Source of the DNA: Setoptus koraiensis
Lineage: Eukaryota > Arthropoda
Reading direction: 5' to 3'
Assembly (NCBI GenBank): GCA_048013815.1
Contig: CM106586.1
Location: forward strand, 2,108,001-2,172,000
Length of the DNA stretch: 64,000 nucleotides
Made by a program: the position numbers and the translations under genes. Below the pieces are notes generated by a model, which had not been told where the DNA came from, searched no databases, and saw nothing but the letters and a program-made list of their open reading frames with translations. The stretch's first letter is position 1. Every line of letters begins with the position of its first letter. This document shows positions 21,996 through 33,494 of the stretch, piece by piece.

Positions 21996-24973
21996 TAATT
22001 ATCCGCACTTGAGCCACCTGTTCCATTTATGGGCCTCTCGATTGTGTTCGAGTAAACTGAATAATTCGAATTCTTATTTAATAAATTATTACGAGCGACA
22101 AAGTGGTTTTCCTTCCATCCGCTCCTTTTAAACAATTCTCTAAGTTCCACGAATTGCCACATATTAAGTAAAACCTATTTGAAGTTTTCAGAAAGAGAGA
22201 AGGTTAGTTAATCGTATCGAATTACTCATAGTTTCTTTTTGTTTAAAATACTCACCTGTGAAGCAAAACGCTGCACTCTGATTGAAAAGTTGGCTCTATT
22301 TTTAGTTATAAATGTAAGTCTCTCAAGGCCGCCTGCTTCGAACAGTGACCTAGCGAAATCGACGTTCTTCGAGATAACCTCATTTAGTGTGGCTAAAACC
22401 GCTGCAATTGTTTCGTCAGAAGCAATATCAGCATGATTATCACCGTTAGGCAATTTCCTTATTAAGTCGTCCATAGCGTACTTTCCGATCAACTCTTTAT
22501 TTCTTTCATCTATCGCTAGATTTCTTAATGCAGTTGCTACTGCGCAGACTACACGATCTTTATCCATCCTCAATAGTTCAACTAGTATTGGCAAACCTCT
22601 TTCTTTTCTAACAGCAACTCTGACCTCGACTGAGGGCTGCCAATAACACGCAGTAAGATTTTGGATAGCACCTGCTGCTGCTTCTAAAGTTTCTGAGTTG
22701 GAGCATTCTTGAAGAAGTATAAGATATGGTTTAACTATATCTGGTTGCCACAACAACTCTTTGCCACTTGGTGCAACATCTGAATCTCCTTTCCTCAATG
22801 TTGAACTGTCATTGTTGCTATAATATTGAGCCGGTTGTGATATATTTTGTGTATTTGTGCGTTTGATGGTCGAGTTATGGTTTAGATTCAAAGGATGATG
22901 GGGTGGTAGTAAACTCTTATTATCTCCATTCAGAGGTAGAGTGGATGAAGTGGAATTCGATGTCGATGTCTGCTCATTTGTGATATTTGATGACCCTGCT
23001 ACAGCTGAAAGGGAGTTAGATTTAGATTTTGATTTACGACCGAAACAAGCAAAATTGTCTCCCACCTTTGAACTGATGTGTCCAACCAATGATGTGGTAA
23101 GATTCCCCGATGACGATGGTGACGAAGGACTATTTTCTAATGAGTTATTGGTTGAGTTGTTATGACTATTATTCTGAAACGAGTTCTTGTCGTAATAATG
23201 ATCCTCCACTTCTTGGCATCTATAAGATAAGTTTCTTAGAATACAAACACAATTTTCCACCAGCTTGTTTTCAACATCCTTCTTAGTTATCGAGGCTTTG
23301 ATGATAATCAATAAAGATTCGACAAGCCCCTCGCACTCTCTCAACTGTTTTCTGGCATGTGCTCCAGCGGATGAAATATTTCTTAAGATTCCGCTCGCAT
23401 TTCTGAAAACAGTGGACCAGTACGTTTCATTGGCACTAGGTATAAGATCATGTTGAAGACAGTTCATATTAGATCGGCACCATGAAGTGTGGGGAACAAT
23501 TATCACATTAACAATTGCGCTGAGGGCATCATCTATTATTGACCATTTGATTTCTTCACATGAACTCAGATTCCACAACACTCCAGTCACTAGTTCGCGC
23601 ACATCACTATCATGAGTATTAATTAATGCTCTAACCAATGTCTGAACTCCTGACGATTCTCTGATAGTGCGCTTATTTTCATCATTTTGCCTACCGTAAC
23701 TGAGATTACGTAGAGCTCCGCAAGCATTCCTTTGAACTTCAGGTATATCTCTATCAAGTAACTTTATCAATATTGGTATACCGCCCAGTAATCGTGTTTG
23801 CTGCTTTATCTGATCGTCCATATAGGAAATATGTTGTAAATAGGCGGCAGCGTTAGCTCTTATTATTGGGTTAGGATTGCTTAAAAAATTGATAACTTCA
23901 TTCAAGTCAGGATCTCTCCATCGAATCTCAGGAGCACTACCATCGCCGGTCGACAATCTTTCGACTGATATTGGTTGGCTCAGGCCTGCCTGTATTGGTA
24001 GAAAATTGCTGGATCTGATAGAATATAGAGGCTCTGGTTTCTCAACGCTATTGTGGTAAATGTTAATATTATCTGGTACCAGTGGAATAACACTTTGCAC
24101 AATAGTTGGCTGCATTGGGTTGGTTGTTCCATAGGCTGTGTCATAAGTAGATCTTTGGTCTAGATAACCCAAATCATTCCCTGGTATTCTCCCATAAGGA
24201 TTATATGGATCAATGTCATGTAAACTCTGCATTTGCAGGGGTCGTATTTGATTTGGATCTATTGGAGTTTGGCATGTTATCATAACGGGATTTGGCTTAG
24301 ATACATAACTATATAATGAATTAATATTTACACCTTGCTGATTTAAATTAATTGGCATTTGTCCAGTACTGGTGTAGTTAAGGGTAGAGTCTAGTTCATC
24401 ATAACCAGATTGTGGAAGAGACTGCGTCATCTTGCTAGATGACCTTCTCAAAGGAGGCATCGGGGGTGCATTATTAGATGTGTGAAGAGTTTGGTCAATC
24501 GAATGTCCGATGTCATTAATGTCATCGGCCGTCGGCTGAAGATTTTGGTATGCGTTGTTAATGGAAGCGACATAAGAATTTTCAGTAAAATTGTGAGACG
24601 TCTGCTTAGGTAAAACATCATGCATCTGCTCGGCGGCGGATATTTGATTGTTAGAATTGCTGTGGGAGTAAAATTCTGTTGAGGGATTTTCCCTATCATC
24701 GGTGATATTGTTGGGGTATGATGTGCCGCTTTCACCAGTTATCTTCGAATTGTCTATTGGATCACCGGTCGGTGTGAACTGTTTTACTTCTCTAGTTTTG
24801 ATTACTTTTTCCACAGTCGACACCTCTTTTATTTGTATCTGTTTGATATTACGTTCAACTAATTTTGAATTAGGTTGACTGCCAACTACAGCATCTTTGT
24901 CAGGTAGATTGCTGTCATCATCCGCTTTCCCAAGACCTGGCACGATCTGTCCATCTTGCGTGGTCTCACCCAT
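21995..24973 (-). CDS. p120ctn: p120/delta-catenin family armadillo protein (two exons)
   Basis: Exon 1 (24973-22256) has 906 codons and ends at CAG/GTGAGT. After an 81-bp intron, exon 2 (22174-21995) adds 59 codons that continue the alignment exactly: human p120 VLQTIWGYKELR corresponds to VLLNMWQFVELR here, and EGWKKSDF to SGWKENHF. The total is about 965 aa. Residues about 345-930 form the armadillo repeats (RWRDPDLNEVINFL, NAAAYLQHISY, GALRNLSYG, ENCVCILRNLSY, GAIQNLTACYW, RNLAIDERNKELIGKYA) that grip the cadherin juxtamembrane tail. A Ser/Asn-rich low-complexity insert (about 590-740) interrupts them, as in the family. The family stabilises cadherins at adherens junctions and acts on Rho GTPases. 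The C-terminus (SSADN) lacks the PDZ ligand of delta-catenin and ARVCF. Confidence 0.94.
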
Positions 24974-25188
24974 TGTCCCTTATACTAGGTGGGACAGATC
25001 TAATCGAACATTAAAGGATGGTATTAAAAATATACATGAATTCGTAAAATAATAACATACAGTAGACGTGTTAATAGTAGTGATAATAATAGTAATATTA
25101 TGAGGCTTTTAATAAATAGACGCCTTAATGCCTAAAAACAGTAACACAATTTTCTTTTGAAAAAAAGCGCGCGATTTGAAAGTAAGTT

Positions 25189-25236
25189 TTCGAATTGAAA
25201 TTCGAAATTCCACACTAGACTCTAGTGACTAGAGTG
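25189..25236. repeat. cluster of short perfect inverted repeats
   Basis: TTCGAATT-GA-AATTCGAA (25189-25206) is followed by overlapping CACTAGA-C-TCTAGTG and CTCTAGT-G-ACTAGAG (about 25213-25234). Confidence 0.8.
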
Positions 25237-25576
25237 CCCAGCGTCTCCGTTTTGGTCGCGATCTCCCGTTTTCTCCATTTTTCACCATTTACAAGATACA
25301 CAAATGTAATCAAAAAATAAAAGCTGTCAACGAATAACACAGCGAGGAGCATGAGAGAGTACCTGTAGTGAACGGTTTGTGACAATTTTTTTTTCATTGC
25401 TACGAATCCGTTGATCTTAATCAACCTCTAGAATTGGTGTGGGAGAAATCTTATAAAGAGTGGCTCTCACTTTCAGCATAAATATTTTCGAATTTCGATT
25501 TGTGTTGTGGAGCGAACAAAATTTTCTTCATCGGGTGGACGGAATCATGCTAGGAACCTCTTGTCACCCGACGGTA

Positions 25577-25599
25577 GAAATTTCCCTCTAGGAAGGTTC
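25577..25599. promoter_or_regulatory. heat-shock-element-like array
   Basis: GAAnnTTC, a gap of one 5-bp unit (7 bases from TTC to GAA), then GAAnnTTC: four pentamer half-sites in exact 5-bp phase. It lies in the p120/AF10 divergent spacer. HSF binding is inferred from the pattern alone. Confidence 0.35.
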
Positions 25600-26417
25600 C
25601 TCTCTAGAGTTGAAAAGTCGCTTTCTGTCTCATTTGTGTCACAAAAATTTTCTCACTGGAAACGAAGATACTCGCTCATTGCGTAGAGCAGTCGCTTGAT
25701 ATTATTATAAACTCAATCAGTATCAGTATACGGGTGAAACTTCTATCATCAAGACAACCGAACTTTCACCATGACTTGATAAACCAAAAATTAATCGCTA
25801 AAAATTATTACACGCGACCGAATCACAACACACACGCATTCTCTCGCATAACTATCTATACGAGGTGGAGGGGGTTGAAATTTCCAACGATGTAATTGAT
25901 TATACAGTGCAACGAACCCGCTTCCCCTCTCTGCAAGTCGTACTACGTTGACGGTATAGCGGTTGTAGCAAAAAGCAGAACTTTTTTGTTCTCGAGTAAT
26001 CAATGTTTACATTCTTCCTATAGGACATTCTTCGCGCGAGCGATACTGCAAGCATCGGCAATAGATGCAATAGTGGCTGCGTCGGTCGGCTGTTTGTAGA
26101 CATACGTGAACGCATTCGTCCCGCCCTTCAGTTCGAAGTTGGAACATTTATAAAGAACATTTCACAGTAGCCAAGAGCAAGTACTATAGGATACTTGTAC
26201 ATTGCAATGCCAATGTTACCCTTGTGTGTATGTTTGTTTGTGTGCTCGTAACCAAGAAGGTTATCACTCACATTTAGAGGATGCGCCAAAGTGTTTTCGC
26301 AATGAGCGATAGCCACCCTCCTCCCCCTCCTGAATGGTCGCGGCATATTCAATATTAATCCACAGTGCAGCAGTAGAAGATATTAGCAATGCAACGTTCC
26401 CATGTACTGCTTGTTAA

Positions 26418-26419
<2 letters not shown>

Positions 26420-26468
<49 letters not shown>
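26420..26468. repeat. (CA)n microsatellite
   Basis: About 24 uninterrupted CA units. Confidence 0.95.
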
Positions 26469-26470
<2 letters not shown>

Positions 26471-27172
26471 TCGTTCTGTTGTTGCAGCTTGGACACAACA
26501 AGCCACGAAATACCAGTTCTAATTTTGACCCTTGGGGGTCGCTCATAGCTGCGAGACTTGCAATAAATGTAGATAACTTATGTAGCGCTTCGGACCACAA
26601 AGCGCCACCTAGGTCACAAACACTTGGAGTAACAAACTAAACTGAGTAATAATATAAGCTGTAGCTGTAATGAGCAGGCGCTTCTATCCTGATACCGAAT
26701 CTCTAAATATATTTTTTTTCTTTTTCTGTATCTAACACCTTCACTACATTGTTATTTAACACTTTATGTTGTCACTACCGCTATGATTCGGATATTGCAA
26801 TTATCATCATCATAATTATTGTTACTACTATTCCATATAGATACACTAATTGATAGCAACTTCCAAAAATTACATCATCATGTGAAGCCGTCAACCAGTT
26901 TGCTTTTATATAAAACATCTGCTTACCAACAACGCTTGCAGCAATACATACACACATTCGATGTATGTACTATAGTATATATATCCAACAATATCCTATG
27001 TCTGCATGTATACACAGAAATGTGTGTATACATTTACAGGATTTTATAGCTACACAACAAATATCATACAATTCAATATATATTATCAATTTTATAGCCT
27101 AAATATATCGAATATTAATTATTTGTCAAGATATAGCCACACAAGACACCATTGACTTCTGTATCTCGCGAG

Positions 27173-29827
27173 ATGGTTGGTGGGTGTTGTGTATGCTCGG
27201 ATGACCGTGGATTTGAAGAAAACCCGCTAGTTTATTGCGATGGTCAAGGCTGCGATGTGGCAGTTCATCAAGCTTGTTATGGTATTGTAGATGTTCCATC
27301 TGGGCCATGGTTTTGCAGGAAATGTGAATCACAAGAACGCTCTGCTAAAATTAAATGTGAATTATGTCCATCCAAGAAAGGGGCACTAAAAAGATGTGAA
27401 AACAACGGCTGGGCACATGTTGTCTGTGCTCTCTACATACCAGAAGTTAGGTTTGGTAACAATAATACTATGGAACCAATCATCCTACAATTAATACCAC
27501 AAGAACGGTACAACAAGACGTGTTATCTTTGTGAGGAGGGAGCTCGTGCGTCAAAAGCCTCTTACGGAGCCTGTATGGATTGCAAAAAAACAGGTTGCAA
27601 GCAATACTTTCATGTAACTTGCGCCCAGTCAGCGGGACTTTTATGCGAGGAGGCAGGATTGCATTCAGATGAAGTCATCTATTGCGGTTATTGTAAACAA
27701 CATTACAATAAATTGAAGAAGGATAATAACAACAGAGATTCTCCGGTCAATAAGTTGTTTAAAAAGTCTTGCTCGACCAATGATTCCTCTCTTCAACCTA
27801 AGCCAATTGCTGCGGCAACTACCTCAACAGTATTCGATGCAACTGCATCCAATAATGCACCGAATGAGAAGAATCCCTCAGTTCCAGCAAATTTACAAAG
27901 CAATCGAAAAGTTGAACACGGCGCGAAGATTCCAGGCTTTTATTCATCTTCTATGATGCTATCACCAAATTCAACAAACTCATTTAATATAGGTAGCCCT
28001 AACCTGTCTCTCTCAACATCGTCTTCCTCTTCATCATCGTCATCATCATCACCATCGACTTCGTCTTCCCGATCATCGAGCTCTTCATCATCAAACTCAG
28101 GTTCACCTGCACAGGCCTCACCCAATTTTCCGCCAAAATCAGCAACCATTAGAGCGAATCCTGTACACAATAGTAATCAATCATCTCAGCAATTTTCAGC
28201 GAATCTTCTCAAGACACTACCAAACCCTCCCGGAGTCACTCAAAATTCAGGGATGTCGAACCAGAAAATTGACACAGTTCAAAGCAATGGCGCAAAAAAG
28301 AGCACAGATGGTGTTGATGGACCAGACCCATTTAAACCACCAAATTCTAACGTGAGTCTGTTATTGAACGCATCACCGAATACAACTGCAAACACAACCA
28401 GTTCGAATGCTTTAGGGTCCATTTTATCCCCCTCCGGTTCCAAGTCCCGGAAAAAAGCCAGCAACAATAAATCGCGCAGTTGTACGACTCCAAAAAAATC
28501 TACACCAACTCAAGAATCTTCTCCTACTACAACGATTGAACAAAAACCCAAACGCAGCCGCACTACCAAACGGAGCGCTTCAAACTCAAGCAACGAGGCC
28601 ACAAAATCTAAAGATGCAATTCCCACCACTTCGAAGAGAAGGTCCAGGACCACAAGTGGTGAAGCTACAACCCCAAAACGACAAAGAAAGAAAAAACCTG
28701 ATGATAAAGTTGGGGAGAATACAACGTCGAATGATGCAAGTAAAAACTTAAGCACGCAAAATCAACCACCATCATCAAGCAATTCGTCTGGTACCTCGAT
28801 AAACTTGCCGATCATGATGAGTCTGCAGGCCAAAAATCAAACTGCAAGCCTGAATGGTAAGAATGAGCCACCACCGCTCAATTCTTCGCCATATTCGTTC
28901 ATCGATAGTCAAGCATTTCCCAAACCCAACCCTACTAAATTATTGCTTCCAGCTCTAAATATGAATAATGCATCAACCAACGAGTCCGCTAAATCTCTCG
29001 AAGAGCTATTGAAAAATCATTGGATACAAACTTCAAAATATATACTTGAACAAGCCCAGCAATTTGATCTCGCTTCACTAATAGGCGTTCTTCACACTCT
29101 CAAAAATGAAAATGAGCGACTGGAAGAGCGAGTTCGTGGCTTAGCAACAAGACGTGATGAACTTATTGCAATGAACGCGAGGTTAGACATGCCACCCAAC
29201 AACTTGGTGCAACATTTAAAGGGCACCAATTCAGTGTTTAGTAGCCTAACGACTTTGATTACTAACCCATATGGTTCCAGAATGGCTAGTCCTGGTTCTC
29301 AGCAAACTGCCAGGGTAAACTCTAGTGTAGACCCGAGTACGACTAGCACGGGCCATCCATCGTTTTGTTTGAATGGCTTTAAAGATCACCCCAAGACATC
29401 ATCGTCTCCAATAAATGTGCAACTGGCCCATGCTACAAGTAGACCCTCACCTGGTTCAAGCCATAATACTCAATATATGCCTCATATTTATAATTCCATA
29501 AATCAGTACAATCATTTTGGTTTTGACATGCAAAGTGGTCACAATGATTCACCCTCCCCATCTTCAGCCCTGAGTCCGAGGCAGACTCCGCGCGCTTCAC
29601 GTCATACTGGTACTCCTTCAAATTTAATTAATAATATTCCGACAAACATTAACTCAAACGGGATGTCGAACGGTTCTCGAAGTACATCCAACTCAACCAC
29701 TGAGCTAGTTGCCTCCATCGCAGCTCAGCACCAAGTTGCCGCCACTTTGGGTCAGCAGCCGAGTCAAGTTGCCGGTGGCACAGCAAGGCATGTAACACCC
29801 CTCTCCAACCAGCGCAATACAAAATAA
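27173..29827 (+). CDS. AF10/AF17-family PHD-finger chromatin protein
   Basis: Single exon, 884 codons from the ATG at 27173; an in-frame TAG at 27134 bounds the start. Residues 1-57 are the first PHD finger (MVGGCCVCSDDRGF ... GPWFCRKCES). A Cys-rich linker and extended PHD finger run to about 197 (CELCP, GWAHVVCALYIPEVRF, NKTCYLCEEG, YFHVTCAQSAGLLCEE, YCGYCKQHY). Together these are diagnostic of MLLT10/MLLT6 (fly Alhambra), and the PZP module reads unmodified H3K27. Residues about 607-673 are the octapeptide-motif/leucine-zipper region (SLEELLKNHW ... LEERVRGLATRRDEL) that binds the H3K79 methylase DOT1L. The middle is Ser/Asn/Pro-rich, with a near-pure Ser tract at about 279-309 and a basic AT-hook-like block near 440-530. 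It ends soon after the zipper, shorter than human AF10. Confidence 0.94.
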   Translation: MVGGCCVCSDDRGFEENPLVYCDGQGCDVAVHQACYGIVDVPSGPWFCRKCESQERSAKIKCELCPSKKGALKRCENNGWAHVVCALYIPEVRFGNNNTMEPIILQLIPQERYNKTCYLCEEGARASKASYGACMDCKKTGCKQYFHVTCAQSAGLLCEEAGLHSDEVIYCGYCKQHYNKLKKDNNNRDSPVNKLFKKSCSTNDSSLQPKPIAAATTSTVFDATASNNAPNEKNPSVPANLQSNRKVEHGAKIPGFYSSSMMLSPNSTNSFNIGSPNLSLSTSSSSSSSSSSSPSTSSSRSSSSSSSNSGSPAQASPNFPPKSATIRANPVHNSNQSSQQFSANLLKTLPNPPGVTQNSGMSNQKIDTVQSNGAKKSTDGVDGPDPFKPPNSNVSLLLNASPNTTANTTSSNALGSILSPSGSKSRKKASNNKSRSCTTPKKSTPTQESSPTTTIEQKPKRSRTTKRSASNSSNEATKSKDAIPTTSKRRSRTTSGEATTPKRQRKKKPDDKVGENTTSNDASKNLSTQNQPPSSSNSSGTSINLPIMMSLQAKNQTASLNGKNEPPPLNSSPYSFIDSQAFPKPNPTKLLLPALNMNNASTNESAKSLEELLKNHWIQTSKYILEQAQQFDLASLIGVLHTLKNENERLEERVRGLATRRDELIAMNARLDMPPNNLVQHLKGTNSVFSSLTTLITNPYGSRMASPGSQQTARVNSSVDPSTTSTGHPSFCLNGFKDHPKTSSSPINVQLAHATSRPSPGSSHNTQYMPHIYNSINQYNHFGFDMQSGHNDSPSPSSALSPRQTPRASRHTGTPSNLINNIPTNINSNGMSNGSRSTSNSTTELVASIAAQHQVAATLGQQPSQVAGGTARHVTPLSNQRNTK

Positions 29828-29872
29828 ATGAGAAATCTGTTTTCTTCTGGACCTCAGGACCCCTAGAATAAA
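29823..29872 (+). terminator. polyadenylation signals of the AF10 gene
   Basis: One AATAAA (29823-29828) overlaps the TAA stop codon and another lies at 29867-29872. Confidence 0.6.
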
Positions 29873-30266
29873 AAAGTCAATCTTCCTATTCATTCATCTG
29901 ACGTCTATGGAAGCACAAGAGCCACACATATATCTTGATAGTCTCTAATGACCTTTATATCGGAATTCATATTATCAACCATGAGACATCTCCGTAAACT
30001 AACTAACTTATCATCTGCTGTATCTCTTATTTCTGAAAGAAAGAATATTTTAGATTGCTCATTTTTATCATAGCTATGGCATTCTAAATATCAACTAATA
30101 TAATCTATGTAAAACAAAGTATAATACTATGGCAAAGCCTATATGATTGAATTTGCAACTATATTCGAAATAGATTAAAATGGACACAATATCAATAAAA
30201 CGAATGTGCTTACTTAACTGACTTTTTATACCAGTGAGTAGTATTCTTTTGTTTCAAAACTTGTTA
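29873..30266. other. convergent spacer between AF10 and GALNT
   Basis: AT-rich, about 390 bp, with no recognised element; presumably 3' ends of both genes. Confidence 0.5.
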
Positions 30267-32255
30267 TTATTTATCATAAGCGCGAGGTCTGATATTCTTC
30301 CAAGTCCATCTCTGTTGTTTCGGAGAGTCTGCCTGAAAATCGCACGTATCGAGTAAAACACGATCCACATCTGCTTTGTATGTAAGGCACAATTTCTTTA
30401 GTCCGTGTATTATGTAATGACCATCTAGTTTCCAAGGTCCATCTACCCTTCCAAGCTTGCAATAAATTAATGACATTTTACTTCTAGTTGCATCAACACA
30501 CCTCTCTCCGACAGATAGTCGCCCGGCTGAGTTCAATCGAAAGAGTTGATTACCTCCGAGTGAGTGACATTGGGAAAGAACGACTTGCTGTGGAGGTTGT
30601 GGTCCTTTTGTATCGAGACATTTAAGCGTGCCTTTGAGTCTGATTTCACCCCACTCTAGATTTGGTGGCAGCCGAGGAAAGTCGTGAAACACATCACTAG
30701 CCACATTCAACATGAACCAATCGAATGATTTACATCCTAAATTCTCTTTGAGCTCCAATTGTTTTGTGATATTTCCCGCATCATAAAATCTAGCCAATGG
30801 CTCGCGGGTGTAGAAGTATTCCTTGTACTTGTCATCGAACCAAACTTCGACTACTCTTTTGTAGTTGGTCAATACCAATGGACCTTTGCGTTGATTTGCC
30901 ATCGAACCAAAACTGTATGGCATGAATGGTCTGTATATATGACCCACCCTGGAGCATGGTACCCATTGCAAACGCCCACCACATTGCCACACTTTGAATG
31001 ATAACTCAAAATTTTCACCTCCCCAAATCAAAAGACCGGGGTCATAGAGACCCAACTCGTTAAAAAAGGCTCTGTTGATTGCGAACAACCCACCAGCATG
31101 AGTTGGGCTATCATACGGTTCAGAAACTCTGTGTGTTTTGAGATGTTCACTCATGTTGAGACTTATTTCTTTGTATAGCATTCCCCATTCCCAGATACCC
31201 CTGTAATGCTCCTCATTGTTAGAATAGACTGGTCTATACTCGAAATCTACTGAATCTATTCCATCAATGATAGGAACAGTCAAAGTCTTCTTGTTATTAG
31301 CAATAGGCGCTAACAAAGGAGGTAACCAATTATGATTGACCTCACAGTGAGCATCTAAAAATACGACAACATCTCCAGTCGCACTTTCGGCTCCACGAGA
31401 TCTGCTCCTTATCAATCCTTGACGCTCAACATTCCTGATCAATCTGACCTTACCGCTTTTCTCGAACAGCGCTTCACCTTGGTTGCCTTTTTCTTGAGAG
31501 TATGATGGCATATCCTTGGATGAGAAAGTTCCAAACTTGGCTTCAATATAATCCTCCAAGGGTTTTTTGAGATTCTCTTTATCACTACAATCATCTAAAA
31601 GAAGAACTTCCTTGATTAACTTTCTACTAGATTTCAACAAGACAGAATGGACTGTTCTCATCAAAGTTGTCAATCCCTCATTATGAAAAACTATAACTAT
31701 TGATGCTGAAGGTAGTTGCTCTGGATAATGCCAGTATTTGCATTCTGGATGTCTTATGTCAGGTACAACCCTATCCATCGGAATATAATCTGATGCTACC
31801 ATATTGACGCCATATTCCTGCTTTAAGCTTTCAACTTTCTCATGATCTATACCATCAATTGTATCTACATTGAATTTTATACCGTTATCCCCGGGTCTAC
31901 TTAACCCGGTTTCTATTTTCATTTCATAATTTCCAAGAACCCCATCGCGGAAAGTTGTTGCAGAGGATGCTCCTGCATGTTCAGGATCATCAATTTGATT
32001 GTCATTAGATTGGTCTCTACCTCCGAGTATGTTAGAGAAGGGTAAACGAACTCTGGGCAATTGAATTGATGGATAATGTTGATTCCTGTTCATAGATTCG
32101 CGTCCGTTTTCATTAAGTGTGTGTTCGTTATAACTGAATAATGATGTTATAAAAAGGATGGCTGTCAAAGTGAGAACTATTATTATCATATTCATTAAAG
32201 TCAAGCGTCTCAGTCTCGTCTTTAAGCGCCTCATTGTTGATAATGCAGCCCACAT
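30267..32255 (-). CDS. polypeptide GalNAc-transferase, GALNT7-like
   Basis: Single exon, 662 codons from the ATG at 32255. It is a type II Golgi membrane protein: short basic cytosolic tail, one membrane segment at about residues 20-40 (MIIIVLTLTAILFITSLF), a stem, then the GT-A catalytic domain from about 165. The Mn-binding D-x-H motif is D301-A-H303 in VFLDAHCE. The Gal/GalNAc-T block (GGLFAINRAFFNELGLYDP, WGGENFELSFKVWQCGG) is intact. The C-terminal ricin-type lectin domain (about 525-655) has CLD, CVD and QQRW motifs. GALNTs transfer GalNAc from UDP-GalNAc to Ser/Thr; GALNT7 prefers already glycosylated peptides. Assignment to GALNT7 rests on CKSFDWFM, RLPPNLEWGEIR and GNQLFRLN blocks and is likely but not proven. 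Confidence 0.92.
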   Translation of the reverse strand: MWAALSTMRRLKTRLRRLTLMNMIIIVLTLTAILFITSLFSYNEHTLNENGRESMNRNQHYPSIQLPRVRLPFSNILGGRDQSNDNQIDDPEHAGASSATTFRDGVLGNYEMKIETGLSRPGDNGIKFNVDTIDGIDHEKVESLKQEYGVNMVASDYIPMDRVVPDIRHPECKYWHYPEQLPSASIVIVFHNEGLTTLMRTVHSVLLKSSRKLIKEVLLLDDCSDKENLKKPLEDYIEAKFGTFSSKDMPSYSQEKGNQGEALFEKSGKVRLIRNVERQGLIRSRSRGAESATGDVVVFLDAHCEVNHNWLPPLLAPIANNKKTLTVPIIDGIDSVDFEYRPVYSNNEEHYRGIWEWGMLYKEISLNMSEHLKTHRVSEPYDSPTHAGGLFAINRAFFNELGLYDPGLLIWGGENFELSFKVWQCGGRLQWVPCSRVGHIYRPFMPYSFGSMANQRKGPLVLTNYKRVVEVWFDDKYKEYFYTREPLARFYDAGNITKQLELKENLGCKSFDWFMLNVASDVFHDFPRLPPNLEWGEIRLKGTLKCLDTKGPQPPQQVVLSQCHSLGGNQLFRLNSAGRLSVGERCVDATRSKMSLIYCKLGRVDGPWKLDGHYIIHGLKKLCLTYKADVDRVLLDTCDFQADSPKQQRWTWKNIRPRAYDK

Positions 32256-33239
32256 TTTTTCGTTACTCTTAAGCAATAATTTATAACAAAACTTGAAGTG
32301 TACTTTTTCTCAGTCAGAGTAGATATGTGTATATGCGTTCCGTATACTTTTAATTGCAATGTGTGAGCTGTTGTTCAAATAATAGTAATAACAGTCTGCC
32401 TCACATTAATTTCATTGTTTATCAAATGTCTCCACTACCGCTTTTTTATCGTTATTGTTCTATAATTGATGGTAGTTGGTTGGTTCATCCATTGTACATC
32501 AAGCCAGCTATTTGTTAATTGTGAAACATAGTGACATTCATTATATTGTTCATGGACAATAATAACACTGATGATATCGCCATTCGATAAGAATAATCCA
32601 CTTAGCTATAGTATATTATATCACAATTGATGGATGTATATTATGCTTAGCTGGCCACAATGTCAGATCCTGTCTTTTGTTATATCAGTCATATAATTTA
32701 TCAGTCTGTTTCTGAGATGCCATCTCCATTAGCTGGATGTTATTGAACTATTTTTGTATAATAACTCAATATTTGTTGTTAATGTTCCGTGTATAAAAGG
32801 TTTAAATGATATATTGTCTTGGTTGATGATAATAATTTCTATTGTTGTAAGTAGTTGGTTGCCAATATGATATGATAATTTGGTGTAGCTAAGGATATGT
32901 ATTTTATGGTATTCCCATGTAAAGAATGCGTTTTAAACAAATCACATGATAATAATTTACGTTCAGCAACTAATAATAATAATGACTAATCTAATCTAAT
33001 CTAATCTAGCGAAACCAATCGTTGATTAGCCTTCTACATCATCATATTGATACAGTGGAAAGAAATAAGTTGATCGTATGCTTCAGACACGTCAAAACGC
33101 TGATGCTTTTGAACTCACTCACATTTTGCAGACAGAAATATAAGCTTGCCGCTGCAAACAACTCAAACCGACCTCAATTGTGCTTGCACACGAACAAACT
33201 CTTCGAGAGAGACTCTTGCGCATCCTCGATATAATTTAC
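32256..33239. other. spacer upstream of GALNT
   Basis: AT-rich, with a (CTAAT)n microsatellite at 32985-33009. It probably contains the GALNT promoter on the minus strand. No gene is recognised. Confidence 0.5.
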
Positions 33240-33451
33240 CGGGTACAGGTTACCGGGACAGAACTTGTTTCAGGTATTTTTGTATTCCTGAAGCTACTCG
33301 CATCCTTCATACCGATAGAATGATTCTAAGATTTGGCAACCAAAAGATTGTGGCCTCCGTAGAAACAATATTAATGCTCGGGATAGAATCTATTCCAAGC
33401 CAAAAAACGTTACACAGAGATTTCGCTGCACGTAATCTCTTGCGTTACTAG
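33240..33451 (+). pseudogene. relic of a receptor-type protein tyrosine kinase (catalytic loop)
   Basis: In one frame, GIESIPSQKTLHRDFAARNLL (about 33380-33442, shown here in part) resembles the tyrosine-kinase segment [21 protein letters not shown], including the catalytic HRD and AARN. Upstream residues align only loosely and a stop follows two codons after the motif, with no DFG segment. It is a short decayed fragment beside the 3' end of BIG, or possibly a lone exon. Confidence is limited by its length. Confidence 0.4.
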
Positions 33452-33494
33452 TGTGTACAAGTAAAAGACATTTTGATAGTAATAATAATAATAA

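Larger units (their letters stand above)
24974..27172. other. 2.2-kb divergent spacer between p120 (-) and AF10 (+)
   Basis: No coding gene is recognised. It must contain both promoters. Notable items are the inverted repeats at 25189-25236, a heat-shock-element-like array at 25577-25599 and a CA microsatellite at 26420. Confidence 0.6.

Noticed and set aside
32985-33009. (CTAAT)n resembling a telomeric repeat
   Set aside because: The arthropod telomere unit is TTAGG; this is a five-copy TTAGA-type microsatellite inside gene-dense DNA.
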